Part shown: positions 12,678 to 23,341 of the stretch, piece by piece
Numbering within the stretch: position 1 is the first letter of the stretch
Layout of the letters: the number at the start of each line of letters is the position of its first letter
NCBI GenBank assembly: GCA_948567375.1
Contig: OX419756.1
Coordinates: 24,194,333-24,258,332 of the forward strand
Origin: Lunularia cruciata
Lineage: Eukaryota; Streptophyta; Marchantiopsida; Lunulariales; Lunulariaceae
Reading direction: 5' to 3'
DNA length: 64,000 nt
The notes under the pieces: generated by a model
Seen by the model: the letters and a program-made list of their open reading frames with translations, nothing else
What the model was told of the DNA's origin: nothing
The model's database searches: none
Translations under genes and position numbers: made by a program

Positions 12678-12744
12678 CTAGTTACTTTGCTTGCACTCTA
12701 AGAAAGCGGCTCAAGGAAGCTTCTCAAGGGCCTTGTATGCTACC

Positions 12745-12752
12745 TATAAATA
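12745..12752 (+). promoter_or_regulatory. TATA box of G1 LTR
   Basis: TATAAATA inside the LTR, conserved in the truncated 3' LTR copy. It is placed about 110 bp before the LTR end, as expected for a retrotransposon promoter. Confidence 0.65.
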
Positions 12753-12857
12753 CCAAAGCTGAAGCTCATGTTATGCATTTGGAGTTCTCCTTCATTCAAG
12801 TGTCCCAATGTGAGTTTCCATTCTGCTATTTCTCTCCTCGGTCTTGGTCTTTTACAT

Positions 12858-12871
12858 TGGTATTAGAGCAA
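12858..12871 (+). other. Primer-binding site of G1
   Basis: TGGTATTAGAGCAA begins one base after the LTR end. It differs at one position from the common plant initiator-tRNA-Met primer-binding sequence TGGTATCAGAGC. Confidence 0.75.
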
Positions 12872-13127
12872 GAATGGGATGGATGGAATTTATAGACCAC
12901 CAAATCCACTTCCGCCAAACCATTGGGATTTTCATGTCCAAATATTACCCAAGTATTGTTTCACACAATTCATCACCTCGTGCTTTGGGCGGGATTTTCT
13001 ACATATGATCATTGTGTATGAGGAACCCTTGATACTTCCAATTGTAACTTATTTAGAACAGTGGACATGCTGCATCTATGTGTTAATCAATTAGATAAAG
13101 TGGAAGTAGTGGGATAGAGTAGTAGCT

Positions 13128-13990
13128 ATGGCGGAAATACCAGACATTATCCTTGCGATGCAGCAACAAATCCAACATCTTACTCCATTGCTGGATGAAC
13201 GAGATTAGCAACGACGAGAACACATAGAGAGAGCGTCAATTTGAGATGGAGAAGATTACATTTGATTTCCAAAACCCAACGTGTTTGAAGGCAAGAATCT
13301 TTTGGGCACAATGGAGAATTTTTTGTTTGACTATGAACGTTACTTTGAAGCCACTAATCTTCAAGATGAACAGAAACAGATTCTCTTGGCCTCTAGCCAA
13401 TTACATGGTGTAGCAAAACTTTGGTGCGATTTGGAGTGGAGCGAGCTGAATGATAGATTGTTGCACCAATTTTGACATGGGTAGAGTTCAAGGAGGTAAT
13501 ATTGGGTCGGTTTCAAACTATATATGTCACCCGTGCCGCACGTGATAAATTGGCGGAGTTGAAGCAAGTTGGCTTAGTAAGGAGCTACATCACACAATTT
13601 TAGAACATCATCATGCAGATTCCAAATATACAAGAAGGTTAAGTTTTGGATCAATTTTTGTGGGGATTGAAGTCACAAACCAAATTGGAGGTGACCATGC
13701 GGGAACCACAAAACGTAGAAGAAGCAATGCAATTGGCTGAGCGCTTTGATTCCTTGGTTGTGACAACTTGGTCTTGACCTCAACCTACACAAGGCCTACC
13801 ATTACACTATGCACGGATAGAAGAACCAACACCAATGGAGATTGATGATATCCAATAGAAACCACTTGGTAGTCTCCATTGGTACAGCGGATAGAGAAAG
13901 ATTGCAACAAAATAGAGCTTATTTTTATTATTACCAAGTTGGACATTGCATTGTTGAATGCCCACTTAGGAATGGGCGACCTTGACAAGT
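13128..13990 (+). pseudogene. Ty3-type gag, decayed
   Basis: From an ATG at 13128 the frame reads AEIPDIILAMQQQ, then after stops the gag core: FEGKNLLGTMENFLFDYERYF (13281 on), LHGVAKLW, and, in a shifted frame, LGRFQTIYVTRAARDKL and EEAMQLAERFDSL. These match the retrotransposon gag (capsid) pattern. The zinc knuckle that should follow near 13920-13960 has both of its first cysteines replaced by tyrosine (Y-F-Y-Y..GH....C). Several stops are TAG where a CAG codon is expected. Not functional. Confidence 0.7.
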
Positions 13991-14139
13991 TGCCCAAATG
14001 GAGATTGTAGAACAGAATGATCAGTGAAACGAGGAATCCCAATAGGAGATTTTGAGCCGCATATTGGGAGCTTGATTAGTTCCAATGGGATTGAAGGCTC
14101 AACTTTTGCAAGTTTGCTTCACTTGCAAGGTACGATATC

Positions 14140-14881
14140 TATAATACTCCGAGGACAAGAGAAGAGAGAAAACACAGATTGCACACTCAAACATTCGATG
14201 CCCCAAGGGAGCACCTTCTCTTTATTATATAGGCAAAGAGGATCTCCTCCAAGGAAGCTCCACCATAGGATTAGGGACACAGATAGGTGACATGTCAGCA
14301 AGCTCCACCCTTGGATTACTTACTTGGATGGGTGACCTGTCTGGTCTAGGTCCTATCTGGTTGGTCAAACAAGCTTTGACCGGAGGGAATCTTTTAGGGA
14401 ATCTTCCTGTAGGAATCTCAAAATCACGTGAGTAAGGTACCGTTGGAAAGCTCTCGACAAGACAAAGCAGGAGGGATAGAAGACCAGCCTTTCCTCTATT
14501 GGGGGGGGGGGGAACTTGCACATTTTTTAGGCCTAATTCATCCGTTTGGGCCTCCAAAATTGCCTTCAAAGATTTAGGCATATTTCGGTTCCTACTCTAT
14601 TAGTAGAAGTCCCCTTTTGGTGATACCTCTTTCTGATCTGTTTAGTCCATCATGTGTAACATCCTTCTAGATGTTACCAAACCAATTCTCACCTTTAAAT
14701 CATATGTCTAGCTATTGGTTCTAAGGTTCTCAAGTCTATTTCGGTTTCTGCCCTATTAGTAGAAGTACTCTTTTGGTGATACTTCTATCTGATCTATTTT
14801 GACCATCATGTATAACATCATTCTAGATGTTACCAACCCAAATTTCACATCTAGATCATATGGCTAACCCTTGGTATTACA
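14140..14881 (-). repeat. Solo LTR S5, inside G1
   Basis: A 742-bp sequence with ends TGTAATACC...TATTATA on the minus strand, homologous in inverted orientation to 44826-45563. It contains a tandem pair of about 160-bp units (roughly 14584-14740 and 14741-14881) that share the spacing of 'GGTGATAC..CT' and 'GATGTTACCAA'. A run of twelve G occurs at 14501-14512. No clean target-site duplication was found; the start of the G1 3' LTR is missing at its right edge. Confidence 0.6.
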
Positions 14882-15061
14882 CTAGTTAACTTGGCTTGCA
14901 CTCTAAGAAAGTGGCTCAAGGAAGCTTCTCAAGGGCCTTGTATGCTACCTATAAATACCAAAGCTGAAGCTCATGCTAGGCATTTGGAGTTTTCCCTCAT
15001 TCAAGTGTCCCAATGTGAGTTTCCATTCTACTATTTCTCTCCTCGGTCTTGGTCTTTTACA
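14882..15061 (+). repeat. 3' LTR of G1, truncated
   Basis: Matches the last 180 bp of the 5' LTR (12678-12856), including TATAAATA. The upstream HSE-like half and the polypurine tract are missing, replaced by LTR S5. TAGCA follows at 15062. Confidence 0.8.
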
Positions 15062-15490
15062 TAGCAAGTGTAAGGAAGAGATAGGCTCATTAATGGGACT
15101 ACATAAACAAGGGGTGTACGGCTTGTGATGCTCTACTATACTCTCCCACTTGACCCAACATCATATACTTATATAAAGTGAAATCTATAATATCTTATGG
15201 GTAAACTTGTGTCATATGACGTGCAGCACATACATACTCCTCTTGTAGTGTAGCCCAATCCCTCGCTTGAAATCTGAAAAATCTAGCAACCACCTCTCTC
15301 TACCCCCCACGCCTCCCTCTAGTGTAGCAAAGACACCATTGTGGGAGTAATAGGAATAAGAAACATGTTAACTCATCCATGGGATCATGAGCCAATCAAT
15401 CAAGTGGTAAGCAAAAAGCCTATCTAGCCTCATCATGGAGTGTATGGAGAAGCCAATGGAATAGCCAATGGAATAGGCGTGCACAAGGAA
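15062..15490 (-). mobile_element. R2-like LINE copy L1, 5' part
   Basis: The reverse complement aligns with about 19575-19990 of L2 (shared segments around GGGTCAAG, the C/A-rich 'CTCTCTCTACC' block and CATGATGAGGCTAGATAGG). It continues L1 beyond the inserted G1 element. The 5' end of this copy is lost at about 15490. Confidence 0.65.
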
Positions 15491-16917
15491 ATTCTAGCCA
15501 GGAGAGAAAGAAGAGCTAGTTTAAAGTACCAAAGCATAATTAGATGCTCATACTAGTAAAGTAGTTATATAAGTTTTCATTCTTTTGTATATTTATTCCT
15601 ACACATTTCATAAATATTGATTGAATTTTCAAGTTATATGGTGCCTGTTAGTTCGGAGAGCTATGTATTAATAATTTTCTCTAAATCTCTAAGTTTGATT
15701 CCTTTAGATAAACTTATTATAATAAATAGGTCTTTTTCAAGATGCATACATTTGGAGTGTGAGAAACTTGGGTACTTTGGCTATTTTGATGTGGAAATGC
15801 ATAAATATTGAAAACACTTTTAGTAAATATCTCTTTAAACTAGTAATAAAAATATGGATATCTTAGAGATTAATATATAAGAGAATCTATAATATTTTAT
15901 ATTAAATCATTTTTGGAAATTATGGTAAAAAATAAATCTATATTGAGCAATATATGAGTATATCCATGTATATTGAAATTCGTTTTATTGACATGTGAAA
16001 GACTGTACACATGCTTATATCATATTTTAATTCGATAATTGGAAATATATTAAATTATGATTTTATGGTTATATAATTTAATTCTTATAATAAATTGACA
16101 AATAATCATCCTTGGTTAAGTTATAATTGAAGTTAAAGCTCTCATCCAATTGAAGATATTAACTAGAAGGAAACACTTAAAGATAAGGGGTGTGAAAAAT
16201 ATATTAAACTGTAAACTAGTTAGTATGAAACTTGCTCAGGAAGAGCTTAACCATCAAACAAAGGTGTATTTCTCTAAAGGTCACTCTTTTCGTTATAATG
16301 AAGTATAATATTATAAAAGAAAAGAAATTTTCTCTCGTAACGTGATGTATGGTGTGATATTTCATAGAACATAACCAACAAACCGACACATGATCAAACA
16401 CTGAAAAGATCATCTATAAATTACATTTGGAATTTACTTGGAAAGCTATGTATGTGTGCAAATTACATCATAATTAATGTGCTCCGGAAAGATAAACGTC
16501 TAACTTTCATTCATAAATTATATACTATCCTTATAGGAACTTAAAGAAAGATATATTATGAATATCCTGTTATATAAAGCTTTTGAGTTGAGGATCACTA
16601 GATTTTGTATGGTAAGCTACTACAAGAAAGAAGTCTATTGACATTTTTAGTAGTCAAATTCTTGTTCTTTGACTTATTCTTCTTAGGGAGTTAGTGAAGA
16701 AAAAACTTTCTTCTCAAATTTCTTCTTCATTTTGAACTTATTCTGGTGTGAGATGTTCTCTTAAGAATGAATGTGGGTTTATGTGTGTCATATTTTGGTT
16801 AAAATATTTTCTTCTTCGTATGATTGGAATTTTACAAAGTTAGACGAGTAGAATCCTTTATTAGATTTATCTCTTTTGGAAATTGGATGGTAAAGGATAT
16901 TTGATCTACTTTGCTAG

Positions 16918-16983
<66 letters not shown>

Positions 16984-19284
16984 CAGTTAATAAATTTATT
17001 ATCTGATCTATATTCAATTTATGATTTATTTTATTATCTATGACTAAATTTTTTATATATTTTTTCACTAATAATTTTGAAATGTAATGCTGTTGACGAA
17101 ACCTGAATAAATAACATCTATTTCATGATTAGGGACATAAATGATCATCCTTTATGATAACTCATGTTCGAAAGATCATACTTGATTTGGAAGTAATATG
17201 AATTCTGAAAGGATATTTAAACTTAAATTGTATATTTTAAATAGTTCTTTGATATTTTGCTATCTTTGCTATTTTAAAATTTTTAAAGAATGCTCTAGGA
17301 AGCATCTTCAAATTTTAAACACTCCGTTTCGGGGTAAGCACACAAATGCATCGTGTATATAAATTTTGTTTACTTTATTTTCCTTTGAAGTCCATATTTT
17401 AGCAAGTGCATGTTCACACCATATACTTTTAGTGAAATAAGGAACTTTTCATATTAGTGCCATATTTTGAATGTTTCTATGTAGTCCAAACTTAATAAGC
17501 TCCCTCAGAATAAAGTACATACTTATTGCCTTCTATTTAATTTTCTATCATTGTAGTTCAAAGTGGTCGTCCTATTATTGATTACTTTATACAATACAAT
17601 ATATTTATCCTGTTCGGCTGATTTGGTTTCTTCGGTAGTTAAAATTGGCTAAAATTTCCTGATTATCAAAAATATACTCCTCCTTAAATATCCATTCAGT
17701 TTTAGAGAATAATTTTTATTGTAAGAATCTAGACCAACATATTTCATCGTGATGTGTTAGCAGGGTTCCTTATTGCAATGCGTGACTTGCACTATATAAC
17801 GAGAAAAGTAGAGCATTAATAAATAGAGATCTTAATCTCATATAGTGAGAAGATGGGTAATTCGATTATCTAATTACTTTTTATATGTATTTTCAACTAA
17901 ATTTGATCTGTTAACCATAGTATGTCTCTTATTGTGTATAATTCGCAGGGTCAAAAGGCTAAAAGTACCTTAAATCAGAGCAAAACATCAAGTGCAGTTA
18001 TATTTGATAAATCATGCGTTTTTAGTTTTTAGTCTTAGAAATGGAGTCATCTTATAGTTATAATAAAAGCTTTTATTATCAAATCAACTTAGCTAACTAA
18101 GTAGTATCATTCAAAAGTGAATCATTACTTACTAACTATGCAATTTTTTTATAGCAAGTCTTATTGTAAACAAATGAGATGTCTATACACTAATTGTTAA
18201 TTTTGTTCCTTATAAATAATTTACTTTTCATATTAACTTCTCTTGAAGGTCAATGGAGTAAGTTTTTGTCTTGGATGTCTCTTGATTTATCGGAATATAT
18301 ATTAATTTATATGGAAGTTATTTTAGAATTGAATAATTTTGAAAAATATTAATAATTTAAATTTCCTTAATATGCAAATAGATTGATTTTCCCTATCAAT
18401 ATGCATCAATATTTTTATTCTTTAATCCTAAAATAGTCAAAATAGGAGACATAGCCTGAAGTAACTTTGTGGGCTAATTTTTCCTTGAGTGTACTAACCT
18501 CCAAAAATTATTTCATAATTATTCATGAAAGGAACTAAATTATTTCTTATTTCAACTGTAGCTTATGTCAATCAAATCAACTTATAATACTTCAAGGAAT
18601 TTTGGAGGAGTTCATCTATAGAGATAAATTTCTTCAAAAGATGTTCTTTTACAAATATAGGTATAATATTTATTAGATTTATTATACTGAAGTAATAAAA
18701 TAATGAGAATTGGACCTCGTGAATGATCATTGATCATTGAGTATTTTTGCTTTGAAATGTATTGTCTTTAGAATTTGATGAATGGAAGATTGAATAAAAT
18801 AATGGAGACTAACTGTATATTATGTTTATATGCATTTTATAGAATTGTAACAATAAAACTATGTATTTACTGATCATATAAGTTTTTGTCCTCTTAATGT
18901 TACACTAAGTAAAACCATAAACAAGACTTACATAAAATACATAATGAAAGAAATATTTCATTGAGTGGATTTTGTATGTAAAGCATGTCATTCTCATACA
19001 TTCTAGTAATATAATCTTCTTTCGGAGTTGATTAATATTTTTTCATCATATTTTAGTGATGAATATATTTAAGATCTTTATTGTCTTGAACTTAAATTAA
19101 TTATTTGATAAGCTTATTTAAGAAGAATAATATTACCTACATCAATATCTACCATGCATGTTAGAGAAAAGAGAGTAGTGAAGAATTATCTTCTATATTC
19201 TTCAAAAACTTATATACCTACTTAAATGATATCATTATGATATCATGATATGCTATCACTATCATTATTTGTATGCTAGCCATG
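15491..19284. other. AT-rich intergenic, no gene
   Basis: About 3.8 kb of very AT-rich sequence with no recognisable coding frame, RNA gene or transposon end. It contains a long TA dinucleotide run, listed separately. Confidence 0.6.
16920..16981. repeat. (TA)n microsatellite
   Basis: About thirty uninterrupted TA dinucleotides. Likely to be length-polymorphic and prone to assembly or sequencing error. Confidence 0.95.
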
Positions 19285-20429
19285 GCTACACCTCCCCATG
19301 CATAGAGTGGTTCGGGATACACCATGCCCGGTATGTCATCAAAGCTTTACCTCGCAAGGGGTAATGATCCATGTGGAAAAGATACGCAAGGACTATGATT
19401 GGACCACTTGGGATGCCCATGTGAGATGAGCAACCACATCGACAGCAGTGACACTTGGGATTATGCATGCTTCTTCTATCCCTTTGTTGATCATTCCAGG
19501 GATATATATCAAGTCGTGGGAGTGGTTAGTTTCTTAGGCAGGTTGCATTTTGGGGTTATTTGAGACTAGTTTTCAATGTCCATGTTTATCCCATAGGCTA
19601 CCCCGCACACTCCATGATGAGGCTAGATAGGCTTTTTGCCTACCACTTGATTGTTTGGCATGTGGATTCTTGGATGTGTTAGCATGGTTCCTATTCCTCT
19701 TACTCCCTTGATGGTGTCTTTGTTATGCTAGAGGGGGACATGTGGGGCAAAGAGAGGTGGCTACTAGATTTTATCGATTTTGAGTAGGGGATTGGGCGAC
19801 CCTTCAAGAGGAGTCTATTAAGGCTACACAATTTAGGAGACAAGCATTGCCATAGGATACCACAAAGTCCACTTGATTATGACGGTGTAGGACATTGGGT
19901 CAAGCGGGAGAGTTTAGTAGAGCAGCATGAGCGCTACATCCTTTGTCTATGGCGAGTCCTATTGATGAGACTATCTCTTCCTTACACTCATTACATCCTA
20001 TAGCAGTAGACGGACTACCACTAGAGGTCTTAGATTATCAGCCTTAGTAGCCTTTATGTCACCTTTCCTCAAGAGGCTTGTCAGGGATGGTTTATGAGCA
20101 CCTTAGAGATTGCTTTCAAACAGATGATCCTTCTAGTGGTTTTATTGAGTTGTTTTAGGTGCTTGCAGCAATAACGAGAGGAGACATTCTTATGTTTGTT
20201 AGTCGGGTGTTAGGTGCTAGTCAACTTCTTACAATGGAGAACAACATGGGGGACATTAGACCGATTGCTATTAGAGAGATCTTTTTGCATTTGGTCAATT
20301 ATACCATTGTCCTTCAACATCGTTCTCACTTTTGATAACACCTTAGTCCACATCAGTTGGAGTAGCTACACGTAGAGGATGTGAGGCTATATCTTTAGGC
20401 TTTAGGGCACTCCAAGATATCCATCTAGA

Positions 20430-20800
20430 GTGGGTCGTCCTATAGGTGGATGTTGAGAATGCTTTTAATAGCGTCTCATAGGCATCCATCTTTAGAAAGC
20501 TTAGGGAGGCTGGTGGATCCTTGGCAAGTCTCATTCCTTTTGTGCGGTCCTTTTATGGCTCTTGTGCTTCCCTTTACTACCAACACGGTTGTTCATAGGA
20601 GGGAGTCATCATCTTGGAGTCAACTATTGATATACGTCAAGGAGATCCTTTGGGAGACCCTTATTTGCCATTGCTCACTTTAGAGCTCTCCTATCTACTA
20701 CTTTGGCCATGCCAGGTTGTGTATTTCCCTCCTTGGCAAATAATACACACATTGTGGGCCATGTAGATCAGATTAGACAAGCCTCTGACCACTTGACTAC
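20430..20800 (+). pseudogene. LINE reverse transcriptase palm domain
   Basis: Readable pieces are VDVENAFNSVS (motif A with its Asp), LIPFVRSFYG, then IRQGDPLG (the R-Q-G-D-P-L signature of non-LTR RT), and SLANNTHIVG where FADDT-type motif C should be. Both catalytic Asp residues of motif C have become Asn in this copy. The frame is broken by stops and at least one shift near 20700. Confidence 0.75.
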
Positions 20801-21679
20801 CAAGCTACATCTAGTAGGCTTGATAGTCAAATGCAGGGCATGGTCCCCTTTAGGTATCCCTTCCCATCTTGAGCTTCTAGAGGTGTATATCACATCCATA
20901 GATGGACTCCATGTTCTTGGAGTGCCAGTAGGATCTGAGGATTTTGTCACACGCTTCTTAGACGTTGCCCTTGCAGAGGATGTTCTCCATGTGGTGACCT
21001 TCCGTCACTAGGAGATCCGTAGGTGGCATTTGGTATACTCTCTTCCAGTATTGCTCTTCGACTATTCTACCTCATTTGTACAGTTCCTCCTTCATCATCA
21101 TTCCTATCACATATGAGAGCATTTGATAGGAGGATTATGGGAGTCTTTGGTGATATTATTGGACCAAGGACATTTGAGTGTGTGATAGGGGATTTGGCAT
21201 GTAGACAAACAACTATGTTGATCTCATGTGGAGGGGTTGGCTCACTATCTATGGAAGAGATGACACCTATAGCATTTTTGGGTGGTTGTGCTCTCTTGAC
21301 ACCCCTACTTTCCTCTCATTTTGTGGTTGTTGATAGGCTGGGTTTGGAGATTTATGTGACAGAGGTGGAGGGGAGATCCTTTTCTCTCTAGTTGTTATTG
21401 CGGCAGACAAGAGATAGTCTATCCCCATCGGCATGAGAGGATTTTCCACCTTTTGCTTCACTATCATAAGATTGGACTAGAGGTTTACAATCTTCCTTGA
21501 TGAAGCGACAGTGTGAGCATATGCTACAATCTCTCTTAGTCGACTTGTCCATTCTTCAGGCTACTAGAGCACGTCTTTGCTCTTGCTCCGACAACAGTGC
21601 AGACTCTTGGATCCTAGTTCAATTGTGCATTAGGGCATTTTGACTTGCACCAGCTACTTTCTCTACAGCAATGAGGTTT

Positions 21680-22340
21680 CACCTAGGTTTGGTCCACCAA
21701 TCTGCATCTTCATTACTCACTTGTGAGTGTGGTTCTACACTAGATGCAACACCGGTCTACATGACACAATGTCCTTTTGGAGGACAGAGGATAGCTACCC
21801 ATGATGCTATTAGGGACATAGTGTTTGCTTAGGCACAAAGAGTGGATACTTGGCTTGGAGGGAGCGTTTGTATGCTTTGACGACACGAGTTAGGGCAAAC
21901 GTATACTTGGTTCCGAGATGATCAAGTGACAAAAGCGGATGTCTTGGTTACAGACCCTATGCAGGATATAGTTTTGGAGGCAATGATTACCCATCCCCCT
22001 GGATGGGCGGCGAGCGCAACAACAGGTCGCAAGGTCTCCAAGTATAGGGGCATGCAGCAAGGTCATCTCTTTGTTCCTCTAGCCTTATAGTTATATGGAG
22101 CGATGGACGCAAAGTTTGACACATTTGTTAAGGAGTGCGCAAGAGCTTATCATGTTAGGCGCAAGGGGGTACCACTCTCACTCTCATACTTTGTAGCATA
22201 TTTTAGACAACATGTGTCCATTGCTCTATAGAGTACAGAGGTCGGTGCAATCCATAAGAGAGCAATCACATTAGGTGATGTTTCTTTGGATGCTCCAGTT
22301 GTGTGTGTACAGTACGACTTGCATAGTTATCTTAGGTGCA
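21680..22340 (+). pseudogene. LINE C-terminal zinc-knuckle and nuclease-like domain
   Basis: After the RT comes SSLLTCECGSTLDATPVYMTQ (a C-x-C...H/C-like motif), then EAMITHPPGW, RKVSKYRGMQQGHLF and VPL.LESYG-type sequence spread over two frames. A conserved 'PL..E.YG' block after the RT is known to me from RT-encoding elements of algae and mosses; assignment to the restriction-like endonuclease is inference. Confidence 0.5.
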
Positions 22341-23073
22341 GTCGTGCATATTTCTCATAAAGACTCTATTGGGACTTAGCCCCATTTTACCTTTTTTGTC
22401 TCTCCCTTGTAATAATTGGAAAGTGCATGAAAATACCTTTGTGAACGATGTCCAGATGGAGGGGGTTTGGATTCTTTCGTAATGGTGACTGGTTTGCTAG
22501 CGGAGGAAAGCGCTAGTATTGAGCGGTGCACGCGTGGTGAAACACCTAGTTCACTTGCAGCGGAGAAGCTGAAAGTAAAGGAAGAGAAGGACTTTGCCTT
22601 GAGCAGTTTGAAGAATTTGTTACTTCAAGGCCTATGTGGTTCTCCTGTACAAAACGGCCTGGATGAAGAGTACTCCTTTCAAACGAGTTCTAGCCAACTT
22701 TCATGCTTGTGTAAACCGGGCAATGGATGGTGCAAGGGTAAGGTGGAGCAGAACCTTACATGGAATATTATGTTAGAAAATACAGTCCCAAGGGACCTCT
22801 CGCAATAGCACATCATAAGACCCATTAAACATAATCAGAGGACTAACAAGAAATAACGTGGTTCACTCCCTGTCCCGGAAGCTACCTCCACGGCTGAAAC
22901 AGGCTCACACAAGCCTACGACCCTTTATTTCCATTGCACATATGTATATATATACAAACACAGGGATAGTCGCTCTGTAACTGTCTAAACTCCTGAATAT
23001 AGACGTGCGTGACTTCATGAGTATTGACCACTCAAGATATCTAGTCACTTTAATACTCAACCTTAGAAGTGAC

Positions 23074-23126
23074 TGCTTGATGGGGTCTTCCCATCCTTCA
23101 TTTTTTCTAAGTGGTCTCCTTTTTTG
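23074..23126 (+). mobile_element. Diverged LINE-tail copy
   Basis: Contains GCTTGATGGGGTCTTCCCAT and then a diverged end (AGTGGTCTCC in place of GCGGTCGCC). The stem-loop GATGGG/CCCATC is intact. It lies about 200 bp from, and in the same orientation as, the better copy at 23269. No clear flanking repeat was found. Confidence 0.5.
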
Positions 23127-23268
23127 TTCTTAAATGATATATAATATACATATTAAAAGGGCTTGTATGTTAATGACAAGGATTCTTCTATGACTTTTTC
23201 AAGTTTCTGCTATTAGTTATAGTTGGAGGTGTAAGACTTAATGAAGTGATTTACACTTTAATCGTACC

Positions 23269-23341
23269 TTTTTTGTCTTTCCCTTGTACGAGCTTGATGG
23301 GGTCTTCCCATCCTTCGTTTTTCCTACGCGGTCGCCTTTTC
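23269..23341 (+). mobile_element. LINE-tail insertion with 13-bp flanking repeat
   Basis: A 73-bp insert lies between two copies of CTTTAATCGTACC (23256-23268 and 23342-23354). It starts TTTTTTGTCTTTCCCTTGTA, has the stem-loop GATGGG-GTCTT-CCCATC, and ends CGCGGTCGCCTTTT. Its first 20 bases match 22392-22411 at the end of LINE L2 except one base, which is why I call the family a LINE tail. Confidence 0.6.

Larger units (their letters stand above)
12445..12856 (+). repeat. 5' LTR of G1
   Basis: TG...CA ends; the last 180 bp is matched by 14882-15061. The upstream half has three degenerate 60-70 bp units, each ending near AGTTAACTTGCACTCC-like or ACTTTGCTTGCACTC-like sequence and each carrying GAAGCTTC palindromes. 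A TATA box follows. Confidence 0.85.
12445..15061 (+). mobile_element. Ty3-type gag-only LTR element G1
   Basis: The element starts TGTAAC and ends TTTTACA, flanked by TAGCA on both sides. It has a 412-bp 5' LTR (12445-12856), a primer-binding site, a gag-like frame with stops, no protease, RT or integrase, then a foreign LTR (14140-14881), and a 3' LTR reduced to its last 180 bp (14882-15061). The surviving 180 bp of the two LTRs differ at about nine to ten positions, so the insertion is fairly young. It sits in LINE copy L1. Confidence 0.8.
19285..22411 (+). mobile_element. R2-like LINE copy L2 (ZnF-RT-C-terminal domain), decayed
   Basis: One decayed reading frame with stops runs through this region. 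Order: an N-terminal CPVCHQSF....GVMIH zinc-finger piece (19325-19390), a long low-conservation stretch, an RT domain (20430-20790), then a cysteine/histidine motif and a C-terminal domain (21680-22340). This order (ZnF, RT, CCHC-like, C-terminal nuclease-like domain) is that of early-branching non-LTR elements such as R2. No LTRs are present. It is in inverted orientation to copy L1. Stops are mostly TAG in place of CAG. Confidence 0.7.

Noticed and set aside
12589-12680. Possible CRISPR-like or satellite array from the GAAGCTTC repeats
   Set aside because: Units are few, diverged and within an LTR; the spacing fits promoter modules instead.
15617-15811. 64-codon frame in AT-rich sequence
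   Set aside because: TTG-type start, low-complexity hydrophobic composition, no splice context.
23269-23341. Resemblance of the tail core (GGGAAGACCCC) to a 23S rRNA segment
   Set aside because: Only about ten bases agree and the flanks do not; no organellar or rRNA fragment is supported.
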